Source of the DNA: Vibrio sp. Hep-1b-8
Lineage (GTDB): Bacteria > Pseudomonadota > Gammaproteobacteria > Enterobacterales > Vibrionaceae
DNA length: 64,000 nucleotides
Assembly (NCBI RefSeq): GCF_006124995.1
Contig: NZ_QEWN01000127.1
Coordinates: 45,881-109,880, forward strand
Reading direction: 5' to 3'
Below are positions 9,377 to 19,135 of this stretch, one piece after another. Numbering within the stretch: the stretch's first letter is position 1; the number at the start of each line of letters is the position of its first letter. The notes below the pieces were generated by a model that made no database searches, was not told the origin of the DNA, and saw only the letters and a program-made list of their open reading frames with translations. A program made the translations under genes and the position numbers.

Positions 9377-9589
9377 GCTATAAATGTGAACAAATCAGGT
9401 TCACTAACAACGTCAGTTGGCTAGGTGACCCTCGGCTTAAAAAGGGTCAAGCATACTATTGCAGTATATGTGCCAGTTTTAATAGCGACTAATTGCGCTA
9501 AAACGGCGGGTATTTGCAGATATTTACGCTTTCTTTTTGCATATTGAAATTGCAAAATGCAACTAATATCATATTTGCTAATTCTGCCT

Positions 9590-10936
9590 TTACAGCATGA
9601 CCAAACTCGCTGTGCCAAGAAAAGCAAAGAAGCCAACGACGTCCGTGACTGTGGTGAGGATTACAGAGCCCGCAAGAGCGGGATCCAACTTAAGTTTATC
9701 CAGTGCGATTGGAATCAGCACCCCGAACATAGCAGCGGTAATAATGTTGACTATGATGGCTAAGGCGATCGTTGCCCCGAGGATTGATGATTGAAACCAT
9801 AAGCCAGCAATCGCGCCGATGATCAATGCCCACAGCAGTCCGTTGATCGAACCAATGCCAATTTCATTTTTAAGTAGCGCCCAACGGTTACCCGTTGTGA
9901 TCTGGTTAAGAGCCATAGCGCGGATCATCAGGGTAAGGGTTTGGCTACCTGCGATACCGCCCATTGAGGCAACAATCGGCATTAGAACCGCCAATGCCAC
10001 GACTTGGGCGATGACATCTTCAAACAGGCCGATGGTGACAGAGGCTAAAATCGCCGTCATTAGGTTGATACCAAGCCAAACCCCACGTTTCTGTGAGCTC
10101 TTTACAACCGGAGCGAACAGGTCATCGCCTTCGTCCATACCGGTACCGGCCATTAATCGCGCTTCGTAGATTTCGCGTTGGCTGCTTAGAGCAAATTGCC
10201 AATCTATTTCACCAACCAGCAATTGTGATTCGTCAGTGACGGGCATAACGGGTAGAGGGGAGTGCTCCAAAGCATCGATACTTTCCGCCAAACTCAGCTT
10301 AGCACTGAGGGGCACGATATTGTCTAATGCGAGATTTTTCAGTCTCTCAACAGGATAAGCACGGAGTAGATCAATGTAACTTACCATGCCACGGAACTGT
10401 TTAGCTTTATTGATTAAGTAGATTTGTTGCGGTGCATCATAGCTGTATCGCTCCATCAACCCTTTCGCTTTTTCGACCGAAATACTAAAAGGTAATGTCA
10501 CCACTTTACGTTCTGCCCAACGACCTAATTCATCGTCTTGGTACTGGTTTGCTTGGTCGTAGAGCTCAAGTTCGTCCTTCTCAATTAACTGCAAGGCTTC
10601 ATTAATGATCTCTTTAGGAAGAGAATCGGCCCATTCGATAAGCGATAAGTTGTCGAGTTTTGCTAGAGTGAGCTTCAACTCGGTTTCAGAAAGCTGGTCG
10701 ATAATAGAATGACGTACTTCAGCACGGGCATCGGTCAATGCATCGATATGCAGTTCAAGAGGGAGACTGCGCCATAAACGCACACGATCCTCTAGGGGAA
10801 AGGCTTCAAGAACCAGTGCAATAGAGCCGGAATCTAAACCAAGTTCGATCGCGTTATTAAGAATGCTAATCTGATCGGCTTCATCTGCTTGCGCGATCTG
10901 CGCAATAAGGGTGGAGAGATCTTGGAACTGGCTCAC
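9590..10936 (-). CDS. mgtE: MgtE-type magnesium transporter
   Basis: A 448-aa protein with the MgtE order: N-terminal helical domain (about 1-130), two CBS repeats (about 140-255), and a five-helix membrane domain from about 285. The signature VALAVLMPIVASMGGIAGSQ is the conserved pore region of the family, and the last helices (VILTTVTDVVGFFAFLG) carry the conserved Asp of the ion path. It would import Mg2+ (possibly other divalent cations) across the inner membrane with cytoplasmic Mg2+ gating. Monocistronic. Confidence 0.95.
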   Translation of the reverse strand: MSQFQDLSTLIAQIAQADEADQISILNNAIELGLDSGSIALVLEAFPLEDRVRLWRSLPLELHIDALTDARAEVRHSIIDQLSETELKLTLAKLDNLSLIEWADSLPKEIINEALQLIEKDELELYDQANQYQDDELGRWAERKVVTLPFSISVEKAKGLMERYSYDAPQQIYLINKAKQFRGMVSYIDLLRAYPVERLKNLALDNIVPLSAKLSLAESIDALEHSPLPVMPVTDESQLLVGEIDWQFALSSQREIYEARLMAGTGMDEGDDLFAPVVKSSQKRGVWLGINLMTAILASVTIGLFEDVIAQVVALAVLMPIVASMGGIAGSQTLTLMIRAMALNQITTGNRWALLKNEIGIGSINGLLWALIIGAIAGLWFQSSILGATIALAIIVNIITAAMFGVLIPIALDKLKLDPALAGSVILTTVTDVVGFFAFLGTASLVML

Positions 10937-11090
10937 TAACTACCTCGTTGTTTATACGGAGATTCTGTTTATCACGGTAGTTGAAATTAGCAGAAAAACA
11001 ATACACTAGCGAGTCACAGACAGTAGTTTGAGCATTGGATTGAGGTTGAGTGGACGTTTTTAAGCCATATTAATCGCTGGTGAACCAAAT

Positions 11091-11111
11091 ACCGCCAGAC
11101 GGGCTGGCGGT
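11091..11111. terminator. bidirectional hairpin after yiaV
   Basis: ACCGCCAG/CTGGCGGT stem, five-base loop, with a weak T-rich flank on both sides. It lies 22 bases past the yiaV stop. Confidence 0.6.
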
Positions 11112-11132
11112 ATATTTGTGTCCTTGCAGTGA

Positions 11133-12356
11133 TTAAATGGAATAGAAGTAGTAAAGCTGCGATTTCATGCGGATGATAATTCCGCGAATTGCATCCAAAA
11201 ACGCCATGAATCCAATCGGTTTTTCACCGCTCACCCACGCCAAGCCGACGGAACCAACAGGTATATCGTAGCCTTGACCTTCTTCAATCTTCAGACGCAC
11301 AAAGTGGTGCTTGTTTTGCAAGTTATTTCCCGTTGTCGTGCGCACGGATTGGTCCATACCTAATAAGTTACCCTGTGCTTCACCAGTGGCTTCAACAATA
11401 CCTTCTACTTGAGCTGAGAAAATCTTACCAGGGTAGACTGAAGAGGCAAATTCAGCCGGCTGACCCGGTTTGACATTGCGGATAGCCTGATGATTAACCC
11501 GCATTAATACGTATTTCTCATTGGTGTACATTTGGAGGCGAGGCATCATAGAGACGCGCTGACCTTCTCGCAGAATAAAGTTCGTCACGAATCCATCCAC
11601 CGGAGCATAGACTTTGGTGCTGTCTAAGTCCCATTGAGCTTTCGCCAGTTGTTCACTTGCGGTTTTCCAATCCGCTTGGCGGCTCTGAACCGTAAGTTCT
11701 GACTTGGTAATCGCCAACTTTGCTTTATCTGCCGCGACTTTCTTACTGCTTAACTCAGACTCAATCGTTGCGATGTTATGTCGAGCTTTTTCAACGGTGG
11801 TTTGCTGCTTATCGATATCACTGGCAGTAATGGTATTTTTTACCACACGGTTTTGCTCTTGGTACCGTTTAAGCATTTTCTGTTGCAACTCGCAGTCTGC
11901 TTTGGCTGAGGCTAAGCGACTTTGAGTCGTCTTAACGTCCTGCAACATCGAGGTGTACGTTGCTTTTGCAATGGCAATGTCTTCAATCGAAACTTGATGA
12001 GCCACTTGTGCTGCTTCTTCGGCCACTTTGGCCTGATTGAACGCAATCTGGTACTGGGTAGGATCAATCTCGTAAATAAGTTGTCCTTTGTGTACTTGTT
12101 GATTAGGTTCAATGTAGATTTTGTCTACTTTGCCCGTAACATTGGTTGAATCAGGGCGCAGTTGAATATGAGGAGATTGAACAACAGAACCACCGGATAA
12201 GTCCATTGGTGTGAAGTTGATTAAGCCAACCCAAACAAACATTAGCCAGGATACCCCACCTAGATAGGCGAATGTTTTCGTTGCCTTGTTCCAAGGCATA
12301 CCGATCAAACGCAATAGATAGATAAACAGTGACCATACTGCTAAGCCTTCTAACAT
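11133..12356 (-). CDS. yiaV: HlyD-family membrane fusion protein, YiaV-like
   Basis: A 407-aa periplasmic adaptor. The start at 12356 gives two N-terminal hydrophobic segments, then a lipoyl/barrel half (NVTGKVDKIYIEPNQQVHKGQLIYEIDP), a long coiled-coil hairpin (about 110-240), and the second half (STKVYAPVDGFVTNFILREGQRV) with a beta-barrel. It would link an inner-membrane pump to the outer membrane. Its start codon overlaps the stop of yiaW by one base (TAATG), the same pairing as E. coli yiaW-yiaV. Substrate unknown. Confidence 0.88.
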   Translation of the reverse strand: MLEGLAVWSLFIYLLRLIGMPWNKATKTFAYLGGVSWLMFVWVGLINFTPMDLSGGSVVQSPHIQLRPDSTNVTGKVDKIYIEPNQQVHKGQLIYEIDPTQYQIAFNQAKVAEEAAQVAHQVSIEDIAIAKATYTSMLQDVKTTQSRLASAKADCELQQKMLKRYQEQNRVVKNTITASDIDKQQTTVEKARHNIATIESELSSKKVAADKAKLAITKSELTVQSRQADWKTASEQLAKAQWDLDSTKVYAPVDGFVTNFILREGQRVSMMPRLQMYTNEKYVLMRVNHQAIRNVKPGQPAEFASSVYPGKIFSAQVEGIVEATGEAQGNLLGMDQSVRTTTGNNLQNKHHFVRLKIEEGQGYDIPVGSVGLAWVSGEKPIGFMAFLDAIRGIIIRMKSQLYYFYSI

Positions 12357-12679
12357 TACGCTTCCTCCTGATCGTTGTTGACTTTTGGTGCATGGCGCCA
12401 AGTATCACGAAGGTTGATGATGGTTTTTTCCACATCAACGAATGCAAGAATGACAGCGAGAACCCAAACCCAGTGCCAGATAAAACCAATCCAAGTGAGT
12501 GCAGTTATTAATCCTATTTGATGATGATCTTTACTGTGGGCTTTATTGATGGGTAGTTCGTGGAATTTCCAAAATCCAAATAGTGCGGCAGAGATAGTGC
12601 CTACAAGCACAACAGTAGCGACGACGTGCAAGATGGTATCGGCGCTGGTTCCAACGAACGGGACACTTAGTAAACTCAT
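12356..12679 (-). CDS. yiaW: DUF3302 inner-membrane protein, YiaW-like
   Basis: A 107-aa protein, the same length as E. coli YiaW, with two membrane helices (ILHVVATVVLVGTISAALFGFW and the W-rich ALTWIGFIWHWVWVLAVILAFV). It is translationally coupled to the adaptor gene that follows. It probably forms part of the small efflux unit with YiaV; no transport activity is established for it. Confidence 0.85.
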   Translation of the reverse strand: MSLLSVPFVGTSADTILHVVATVVLVGTISAALFGFWKFHELPINKAHSKDHHQIGLITALTWIGFIWHWVWVLAVILAFVDVEKTIINLRDTWRHAPKVNNDQEEA

Positions 12680-12775
12680 TCAAGGCTCCAATGTAATAGC
12701 GGAGCTTGATTGTGATCTAGATTTGAAAGTTGGTAGACATTGTGACACATTGAGTCAAATATCACTCCAAAATGA

Positions 12776-13807
12776 ATGGATCTGTCAGTGAAGAAAGTGA
12801 GATTTATCCGTGCTATCGGGATTATGAACATCCACCATGAAGCACGTAGACGCTACAACATTGGATCTGGTGAGCTGGGTATCCCTGAGGATATCTTCAA
12901 TAATCCGATGACCTTGATCCCCATCTCCGTGGTCAATGAATGGTACTCGAGACTTGAGCGTCTGACTGGCAACCCTGATGTGATTTTGGATCTTGCGCGG
13001 GATCATGAAGTTTCTCGTGCTGGCGCGATTAGTCATTGGTTGTTGTCAGGTTCCGATTTTGCCTCAACCATTCGTCGTCTTAACTATGGGTTGAGCAGCC
13101 TGCAAAATGGCGCTTTCCTTTCTGCGTCCATCAGCGGTTCCATCATTAAATGGTCATATCGAAATCCGCATGTTGAACCGAGTTGTAAAGCTCACGACAG
13201 TATTCGAATGGCGATGATTCTGGTCAAAGTAATGCGTATGTATCTTGGCGACGACTTTGCACCCTTACGGGTCAGGTTGTCAGGGATACGCAAAGACCAC
13301 AGTAAGTATGTCACCTATTTTGGCTGTGACGTCGATTGGAGCCACTCATGTACGGAAATATGGTTCCATTCTGATTTACGTTTGGTATCCAAGCAGCAAA
13401 GTCAGATACAGAAAGGGCGTTTAGCGATGAACTTCGCTGACCTCGATGAGTTATTGAACATGCCCGATCCTGAAGATGAAGTCAAAGTCATCTATGAGGT
13501 CATCAATTATAGCCGTTACTACGGTTTGCCGACTCTTGAGCATGTTAGCTCCTTATTAGCTATGTCGCCCCAACAGCTTCAAAGAGCATTGAGAAAACTG
13601 GGCATGAACTTTTCAACGGTATGTGGCTATGTGCTGAGTAATATCGCTGTCTCTATGCTGGCTAAAGGGGTGGACACGGATACCGTGGCGAGACGATTAG
13701 GTTATCAAAATACCGCGAGCTTTAATCGGATGTTTAAGAAAAATCGTGGGATGACGCCCAGCCAATACATACAGCATTTTGCTTTGGATGGGCAGAGAGT
13801 GAATTAA
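12776..13807 (+). CDS. AraC-family transcriptional regulator
   Basis: A 343-aa regulator of the OruR/ArgR-like type: an N-terminal arabinose-binding-like domain (about 1-200) and a C-terminal double helix-turn-helix (about 240-335), including the second helix pair DTDTVARRLGYQNTASFNRMFKK and GMTPSQY. It is divergent from yiaWV and probably controls it. An imperfect inverted repeat (CAAGGCTCC...GGAGCTTG, 12681-12708) in the shared promoter region is a candidate operator. It ends in a four-base overlap with the convergent flavoprotein gene. Confidence 0.88.
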   Translation: MDLSVKKVRFIRAIGIMNIHHEARRRYNIGSGELGIPEDIFNNPMTLIPISVVNEWYSRLERLTGNPDVILDLARDHEVSRAGAISHWLLSGSDFASTIRRLNYGLSSLQNGAFLSASISGSIIKWSYRNPHVEPSCKAHDSIRMAMILVKVMRMYLGDDFAPLRVRLSGIRKDHSKYVTYFGCDVDWSHSCTEIWFHSDLRLVSKQQSQIQKGRLAMNFADLDELLNMPDPEDEVKVIYEVINYSRYYGLPTLEHVSSLLAMSPQQLQRALRKLGMNFSTVCGYVLSNIAVSMLAKGVDTDTVARRLGYQNTASFNRMFKKNRGMTPSQYIQHFALDGQRVN

Positions 13808-14463
13808 GTCTCCTCGTGCCAACGAGAACCATAGGCCTGACTGTAATCAGGGAGGTGCTGATGCTTGGAATCACTGGCGGCCGTTAGGGGACCAACAACG
13901 GTTCGATAGGGTAGGTAGCCTGCAAAAGCGTTTAGTGAGAGATCGCTCTGATCGTCGTTTACCTCACCACAACTGATTTTCACTGACGCTTCTGTCAAAG
14001 GAATAGCGAGCAGCATGGTGGCGTTTAACTCTTTAGTGCTACTTAAACGGACATCCTGTGTACGTTGTGGCGCAATTTGCTCAATAAAGTGATTGAGCAG
14101 TCTGTCTTTGTCACTCAGATCTTCAATCGGAGTAAACTGGCCCAATACAACCGCGCTGCGATAGTGAGCGCTGTGGTGAAATGCACTTCTTGCCAATACC
14201 CAACCGTCAAACAGAGTGAAGGTCAAACATGTCTGAGATCCACTTTTTAAATTGCGCAATAAGCGGCTATTGTGAGCGCCATGGATGTAGACATGGTCGT
14301 CAACACGCCAAGCGAGCATTGGGATCACGTAGGGTTGATCCTGAGTGGTAATCGCAATATGTGCGACCAGTGATTCATCGATGATGTCGTACAAAGCTTG
14401 CCTGTCGCTGACGGCTTTATTCGCCCCTTTCTTAATTTCAGTTCGGCTGGTGGTCGATAACAT
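13804..14463 (-). CDS. pyridoxamine 5'-phosphate oxidase-related flavoprotein
   Basis: A 219-aa protein of the PNPOx-like split-barrel fold (Pfam Pyridox_ox_2 type). Seen: the N-terminal helix and strand IIDESLVAHIAITTQDQPYVIPML, then HGAHNSRLLRNLKSG, which is where FMN binds in the family. It lies back to back with a MocR-type regulator (14560-15745); such regulators bind PLP, and this pairing is common, suggesting a vitamin B6- or flavin-linked role. Substrate unknown. Confidence 0.85.
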   Translation of the reverse strand: MLSTTSRTEIKKGANKAVSDRQALYDIIDESLVAHIAITTQDQPYVIPMLAWRVDDHVYIHGAHNSRLLRNLKSGSQTCLTFTLFDGWVLARSAFHHSAHYRSAVVLGQFTPIEDLSDKDRLLNHFIEQIAPQRTQDVRLSSTKELNATMLLAIPLTEASVKISCGEVNDDQSDLSLNAFAGYLPYRTVVGPLTAASDSKHQHLPDYSQAYGSRWHEET

Positions 14464-14559
14464 GACTCTCTCCTCGATAACGGTTTGATTTATCGTTAAT
14501 GTAGCTTTAGATTGGATCTTAATTTAGAGCCAGTTTTAGATAATGGATGGATCCACTTT

Positions 14560-15745
14560 ATGGCGTTGATTGATATTGGCGACTTGCAACTTGATGACAA
14601 GACGACCACCAAACAAACCGCGTTGTTTGAGGCGATTCGCAACAAGATAGTCGCGCAGTTATGGGGTAAAGGCTTAAAGCTTCCCTAGACGAGAAAACTG
14701 GCACAAGAGCTCAATCTGAGTCGAAACACCGTGATACACGCCTATGAACAGCTTCACGCAGAAGGCTATTTAGAAAGTCGCATCGGGTCAGGTTACTTCG
14801 TCGCACTTGAACTGCCCGATCAGTTTGTTGCCACCTCTGTGGCGCGGGCCGAACCTCAGTGTGTGACCACCTCTTCGATTAATAATCAAGCGTTTGCTCC
14901 CGGAGTTCCTGATTTGGCTCAATTCCCTCAGCAGAAATGGCAAAGGCTACTCATGCGTCACTTAGGTCGAGCCTCGTTATTAGGAGGGCAAGAGGTGCAA
15001 GGAGATATGGCGTTGCGTCAGGCGCTATCTAGCTATCTGGCATCAAGTCGCTCCGTGGTTTGTCAGCCCAGCCGGATCATTATTACATCTGGTGCTCAGC
15101 AGGCTTTGGCCATTGCCGCGTTGTTAACTAAGCAGCAGGACTCAGGTGTGTTAATGGAACAGCCTGGTTATACACAAATGGCTAAAGTACTCAAACTGTT
15201 CAACTTAGCGTTGCTTGAAGCGACAGTGACAGAAAAAAATGGCCTCGATTTAGAGAGGGTTGAGCAAAGTGATGTTTAACGGCTTGAGGCTTGGCTACCT
15301 TGTGGTTCCGGAATCGCAGGTTAAGAAGGCGTTGATGATTAAAGATGCGCTAACAGGGGACTCGCCCACTCATGCCCAAGCGGCTCTCGCAGACTTTATC
15401 TCAGAAGGCGATCTTATCCGCCATATTCGCAAGATGCGCCGTTTGTATAAGCTAAAGCATCAACGAATGCTTGAAATGATCACGCTCTATTTTGCGGATA
15501 AGGTTGAAGTCATCAGCCAAGCGGCAGGTTTACACATTACCCTTAAATGGCGAGGTTATGTTGATGAACAGCAGTGGACGGACTTAGCGAAACAACGTGG
15601 AATCGTGATTCGTCCTTTGAGCTATTATGAACATACTAGTCAAGCTCAACGAGACTGGTCTGGTGCAGTACTTGGTTTTGGAAACGTTGCGTTAAATGAG
15701 ATAGAAATGCACATTGAAACGCTTGCCGAGTTGTTTGAATCGTGA
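14560..15745 (+). pseudogene. MocR/GntR-aminotransferase regulator, stop codon plus deletion
   Basis: The ancestral protein is a MocR-type regulator: a winged-helix domain (ALFEAIRNKI, TRKLAQELNLSRNTVIHAYEQL) followed by an aminotransferase-like PLP domain (IIITSGAQQALAIAALL). An in-frame TAG at 14686-14688 interrupts it at codon 43, just before TRKLAQ. Near 15265 about 100 residues of the PLP domain are missing: the frame ends VEQSDV and the next readable frame starts with SKVMFNGLRLGYLVVP, the segment that carries the PLP lysine. The two ends share the bases AGCAAAGTGATGTT. The rest is complete to the stop. Divergent from the PNPOx-like gene it presumably regulated. Confidence 0.88.
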
Positions 15746-15784
15746 TGATATGAAGCAAAGTAAACATCATATTAAGGGAAGAAC

Positions 15785-16543
15785 ATGTGCCGCTGGTTAG
15801 CGTATCAGGGAGAGCCGATCTATCTAGATGAGTTGGTTTATCAGCCGGAACACTCATTGGTCCATCAAAGCTTAGAAGCGAGAAAAGCAGTGACTCGTGT
15901 CAACGCTGATGGTTTTGGACTGGGTTGGTATACTGAGCGGAAAACGCCGGGCCAGTTCCATGAAGTTTTACCAGCGTGGGGAGATGAGAATCTTCGCTCT
16001 TTGGCTCACCATATCCGTTCAGATCGCTTTATGGCACATGTACGCTCGTCCACCGGAACGCAAGTTTCGCGCTCTAATTGCCATCCATTCATCTATGAGA
16101 ACTGGATGTTTCTTCATAATGGTCAGATAGGTGGTTTTGATCAGGTTAAATACCCATTGCAGCTATTGCTCAGTGAGCCACTATTTTTGAAACGTATGGG
16201 GACAACTGACAGCGAGTTGATTTTCCTGTTAATGTTGCAAAATGGTTTGGTAGACAACCCGATTGAAGCGATAAGAAAAACGTTGGAAACGATTCGTATC
16301 GAGATGGAAAAGAAACAGATTGGCGATCCGCTAAAAGCGTCGATCTGTATTTCTGATGGTCAACACTTCTGGGTAGTGCGTTATAGCTCTAACCAAGATG
16401 CGCCGACCGTGTTTATCAAACAAGATGGCGCCAACATCGTATTGGCTTCTGAGCCTTTAGAGCAAAGCAGTGAGTGGAAATCGGTTACACCACAAAGTAT
16501 TCTCCAAATCCACTCTGACGTTGTCGAAAGTTTTCTTATCTAA
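15785..16543 (+). CDS. class II glutamine amidotransferase, YafJ-like
   Basis: A 252-aa Ntn-hydrolase. Processing would leave Cys2 (MCRWLAYQG) as the N-terminal nucleophile, and the oxyanion and ammonia-channel regions show as NADGFGLGWY, AHVRSST and SNCHPF..WMFLHNGQIG. It would release ammonia or another amine from glutamine or a glutamine-like substrate; no synthase partner is adjacent. Length matches E. coli YafJ. Complete. Confidence 0.9.
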   Translation: MCRWLAYQGEPIYLDELVYQPEHSLVHQSLEARKAVTRVNADGFGLGWYTERKTPGQFHEVLPAWGDENLRSLAHHIRSDRFMAHVRSSTGTQVSRSNCHPFIYENWMFLHNGQIGGFDQVKYPLQLLLSEPLFLKRMGTTDSELIFLLMLQNGLVDNPIEAIRKTLETIRIEMEKKQIGDPLKASICISDGQHFWVVRYSSNQDAPTVFIKQDGANIVLASEPLEQSSEWKSVTPQSILQIHSDVVESFLI

Positions 16544-16808
16544 CGTTGCTCTCTCTTAGCGTTCGCCATCTTTTCCAAGGTAGGTTTAGTATGGCGAACA
16601 CAGAGACTGCATAAAGCATCGACCAACCTAGGCAGACAAATACTGCACTACACAGCCCCAGCCATGCCCATAACGACAACTGACCAGCGATGCCTGCAGC
16701 GATGCCTGCAGCGATGGCTGGCACCATAAATAATCCCGTGCCTAGCAAGGTCGTTGATAGCTGTCCGATCCCTGACAGCAATGTAATCTCTTGTTTTAAT
16801 TGGCTCAT
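16536..16808 (-). pseudogene. yjeH: YjeH-like amino-acid exporter with its middle deleted
   Basis: The first ~50 residues (EITLLSGIGQLSTTLLGTGLF, MVPAIAAGIA...LSLWAWL) match the start of the APC-family exporter YjeH. The rest (GWSMLYAVSVFAILNLPWKR) looks like its C-terminal membrane helix and basic tail. The family is about 400 residues; here only 90 remain in one frame, so roughly 300 internal residues are gone. The N-terminal part also carries a 12-base tandem duplication (GATGCCTGCAGC twice, 16688-16711), giving the repeated AGIAAGIA. The product cannot transport. Confidence 0.7.
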
Positions 16809-17012
16809 ATACTTCCTTGCATCCCTGCATATTTTTTCACATAGATTAGCTGAAGCGGCTTATCTATGCATTAGTCATTTCGTCGCAGTTTGCCGTCATA
16901 TTGTCGGTTTGCTAACTAAGCGCTGTCAATTTGTCTGCTTTCATCTGGCGACTTTTTATGTCACATTGCACTCAACCGACAGGATAAGTTGGAGCATATG
17001 GGAAGTAACTTA

Positions 17013-17465
17013 ATGGACAAGTTTGATCAGCAGATTCTTAATATCTTAAAACTCAATGCCCGAGAGAGCGTAAGCGATATTGCACGCAAGGTAAATCTTT
17101 CGCGCTCAGCAGTGACCGCACGCATTCAAAAACTAGAATCCGAGAAGGTTATTCTTGGTTATCACGCATCGGTGGCAAAAAAGGAGAGCACCGAATTCAT
17201 TAAGGCTTATCTAGCGTTGAAATTTGATATGTCGAGTTCGACTCAATATTGCGAGACCTACGCCGATCAAATCTATCAAATTGATGGGGTCAAATGGTGC
17301 CATGCAATTAGTGGAGAAACCGATATGATGCTTTACGTTGAAGTTGAAACGATGACACAATTGAATGCGATTCGAGATCGATTGCAAAAAATCCCAGAGC
17401 TTCGTCATTTGATGACCCACACTGTGCTAACCGAATTTTTTAACACTTTACACCATGCTAAGTAA
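17013..17465 (+). CDS. Lrp/AsnC-family transcriptional regulator
   Basis: A 150-aa regulator: helix-turn-helix (DQQILNILKLNARESVSDIARKVNLSRSAVTARIQKLE) and a C-terminal RAM/AsnC ligand-binding domain (SGETDMMLYVEVETM). The start at 17013 has GGGAAG at good spacing; a second ATG 15 bases upstream is possible. It would sense an amino acid. It overlaps the next gene, a LysR regulator, by 11 bases, and the truncated amino-acid exporter is divergent from it and a plausible target. Confidence 0.9.
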   Translation: MDKFDQQILNILKLNARESVSDIARKVNLSRSAVTARIQKLESEKVILGYHASVAKKESTEFIKAYLALKFDMSSSTQYCETYADQIYQIDGVKWCHAISGETDMMLYVEVETMTQLNAIRDRLQKIPELRHLMTHTVLTEFFNTLHHAK

Positions 17466-18375
17466 CTTAAATCTCAATCTGTTGCGTTCGCTGCATGTTT
17501 TACTTGAAGAGTGTCACGTCAGCAGAGCGGCACAGCGACTGCATATTACACAATCTGCTGTGAGCCGACAGCTATCGCAACTGCGTGATGTATGCGGTGA
17601 TCCGTTACTGGTTCGTGATGGTAACCAGCTTGTGCCGACACCAAGAGCCCTTGAAATGCAGGACAAGCTACGTAGCTTGCTTGGAGAGTTTGATGCTCTT
17701 CTGGCCGATAAGCCGTTTGATCCTAAGGTATGGCAGCAAGAGTTTGTGTTGTCATCCAGTGATTATGTTGCCCAGTATATTTTACCGGACGTGGTGTCTT
17801 TGACTACCGCTCAGGCGCCTAAGGTCAATATTGCTTACCGCTTATGGCAGCCTGAGTATTTGGCACAGTTTGACCAGACAGGAATTCATTTAGCGTCAAC
17901 GATGCTGTCACATAAGCCCGAACATTTAAGCAGTATCAAAATTGGTCATGATAAATCGATGTGTGTGATGCGCAAAGAGCATCCGCTTGCTCGTCTTGAA
18001 AGCATCACTTGCCAAGAGCTGGTCGCCTATCCTCACCTCAAGGTGACAGGAGGGGGTGACAAGGATAGTCATGCTGACTTGGCTCTGGCTGAGCTAGGTT
18101 ATCAACGTCGGATTGCTTTGAAAGTGCCATTTTTCTCTGCTGCCGCGAATGCACTGAAAAGCAGCGATTACCTGATGATAGTGCCTGAACACATTGCTTT
18201 TCATCTGGCTAGGGAGTCAGATTTGACCTATCGTCCTCTGCCTTTTGACACCAGTGAGCATCTTTATTGGTTAATGTGGCATCCCAAGTATGATCAGGAT
18301 AAGGCTCACCAGTGGATGCGCAGCAATCTCCTTGATGCAATGCAGACATCTCCTTACTCAATAGGTATGATTTGA
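17455..18375 (+). CDS. LysR-family transcriptional regulator
   Basis: A 306-aa regulator: N-terminal winged helix (NLLRSLHVLLEECHVSRAAQRLHITQSAVSRQLSQLR, 7-41) and a substrate-binding domain of the usual size. Translation probably depends on the AsnC-type gene because the start lies inside it. The gene after it encodes a LysE-type exporter, a likely target. The effector is unknown. Confidence 0.9.
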   Translation: MLSNLNLNLLRSLHVLLEECHVSRAAQRLHITQSAVSRQLSQLRDVCGDPLLVRDGNQLVPTPRALEMQDKLRSLLGEFDALLADKPFDPKVWQQEFVLSSSDYVAQYILPDVVSLTTAQAPKVNIAYRLWQPEYLAQFDQTGIHLASTMLSHKPEHLSSIKIGHDKSMCVMRKEHPLARLESITCQELVAYPHLKVTGGGDKDSHADLALAELGYQRRIALKVPFFSAAANALKSSDYLMIVPEHIAFHLARESDLTYRPLPFDTSEHLYWLMWHPKYDQDKAHQWMRSNLLDAMQTSPYSIGMI

Positions 18376-18485
18376 AATCATTATGGCCATGACAACATTT
18401 GATTTCAGATCATTATTAGTATGATTTAATTTGGATAGCCAGTTAGCAATGTCGAGATCGCTCGACTCCAACAAGGATAATATCA

Positions 18486-19100
18486 ATGACGTTCACGATT
18501 TGGCTTTCACTTTTCACCATTTGTATTCTCGGGGCTATGTCTCCGGGGCCGAGTTTAGCGATGGTTGCCAAACATAGCCTTGCTGGTGGCAGAGTCAACG
18601 GTTTAGCGACAGCGTGGGCACATGCCTTTGGTATTGGCATCTATGCCTTTATCACCCTCATTGGCTTAGCCGTCGTGCTACAGCAATCTCCCATGCTTTT
18701 TAAAACAATCAGTTACGCTGGCGCAGCCTACTTAGCTTATTTGGGTTACAACGCACTGCGTTCGAAAGGGGGAGTAGCCGCTCGACTTGAATCAGGAGAA
18801 CAAACTAGCGTGTGGCAATCGGCAAAAGAAGGTTTTTTGATCTCTCTGCTAAGCCCTAAAATTGCCCTGTTTTTTATTGCATTATTTAGCCAGTTTGTTG
18901 CGGTAGGGGATACGTATACCGCCAAAAGTCTGATTGTCATGACGCCGCTGATTGTTGACGGCTTATGGTATACCCTAATTACCTTTTTACTCTCCAGTCC
19001 TAAGCTGATTGATAAAATTCGTTCCAAAGCGATGTTGATCGACCGCTTGTCTGGTGCAGTGTTAATTTTACTAGCGTTGCGCGTTGTCATGACCGTTTAG
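18486..19100 (+). CDS. LysE/RhtB-family amino-acid exporter
   Basis: A 204-aa six-helix membrane protein. The N-terminal motif GAMSPGPSLAMVAKHSLAGGR is the LysE/RhtB signature, and SLLSPKIALFFIALFSQF is the fourth conserved region. It would export an amino acid or derivative. Two amino-acid type regulators lie directly upstream. Confidence 0.92.
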   Translation: MTFTIWLSLFTICILGAMSPGPSLAMVAKHSLAGGRVNGLATAWAHAFGIGIYAFITLIGLAVVLQQSPMLFKTISYAGAAYLAYLGYNALRSKGGVAARLESGEQTSVWQSAKEGFLISLLSPKIALFFIALFSQFVAVGDTYTAKSLIVMTPLIVDGLWYTLITFLLSSPKLIDKIRSKAMLIDRLSGAVLILLALRVVMTV

Positions 19101-19135
19101 GACAGACGATTGCGTTTCACTAAGGAGATCTTGTA

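Noticed and set aside
13804..13807. Overlapping stops of two convergent genes as a possible misjoin
   Set aside because: Both proteins are complete; a four-base overlap of convergent genes is ordinary.
16648..16830. Histidine/arginine-rich frame (HRCRHRCRHR) opposite frame of yjeH
   Set aside because: It arises from the 12-base tandem duplication read in another frame; no start signal.
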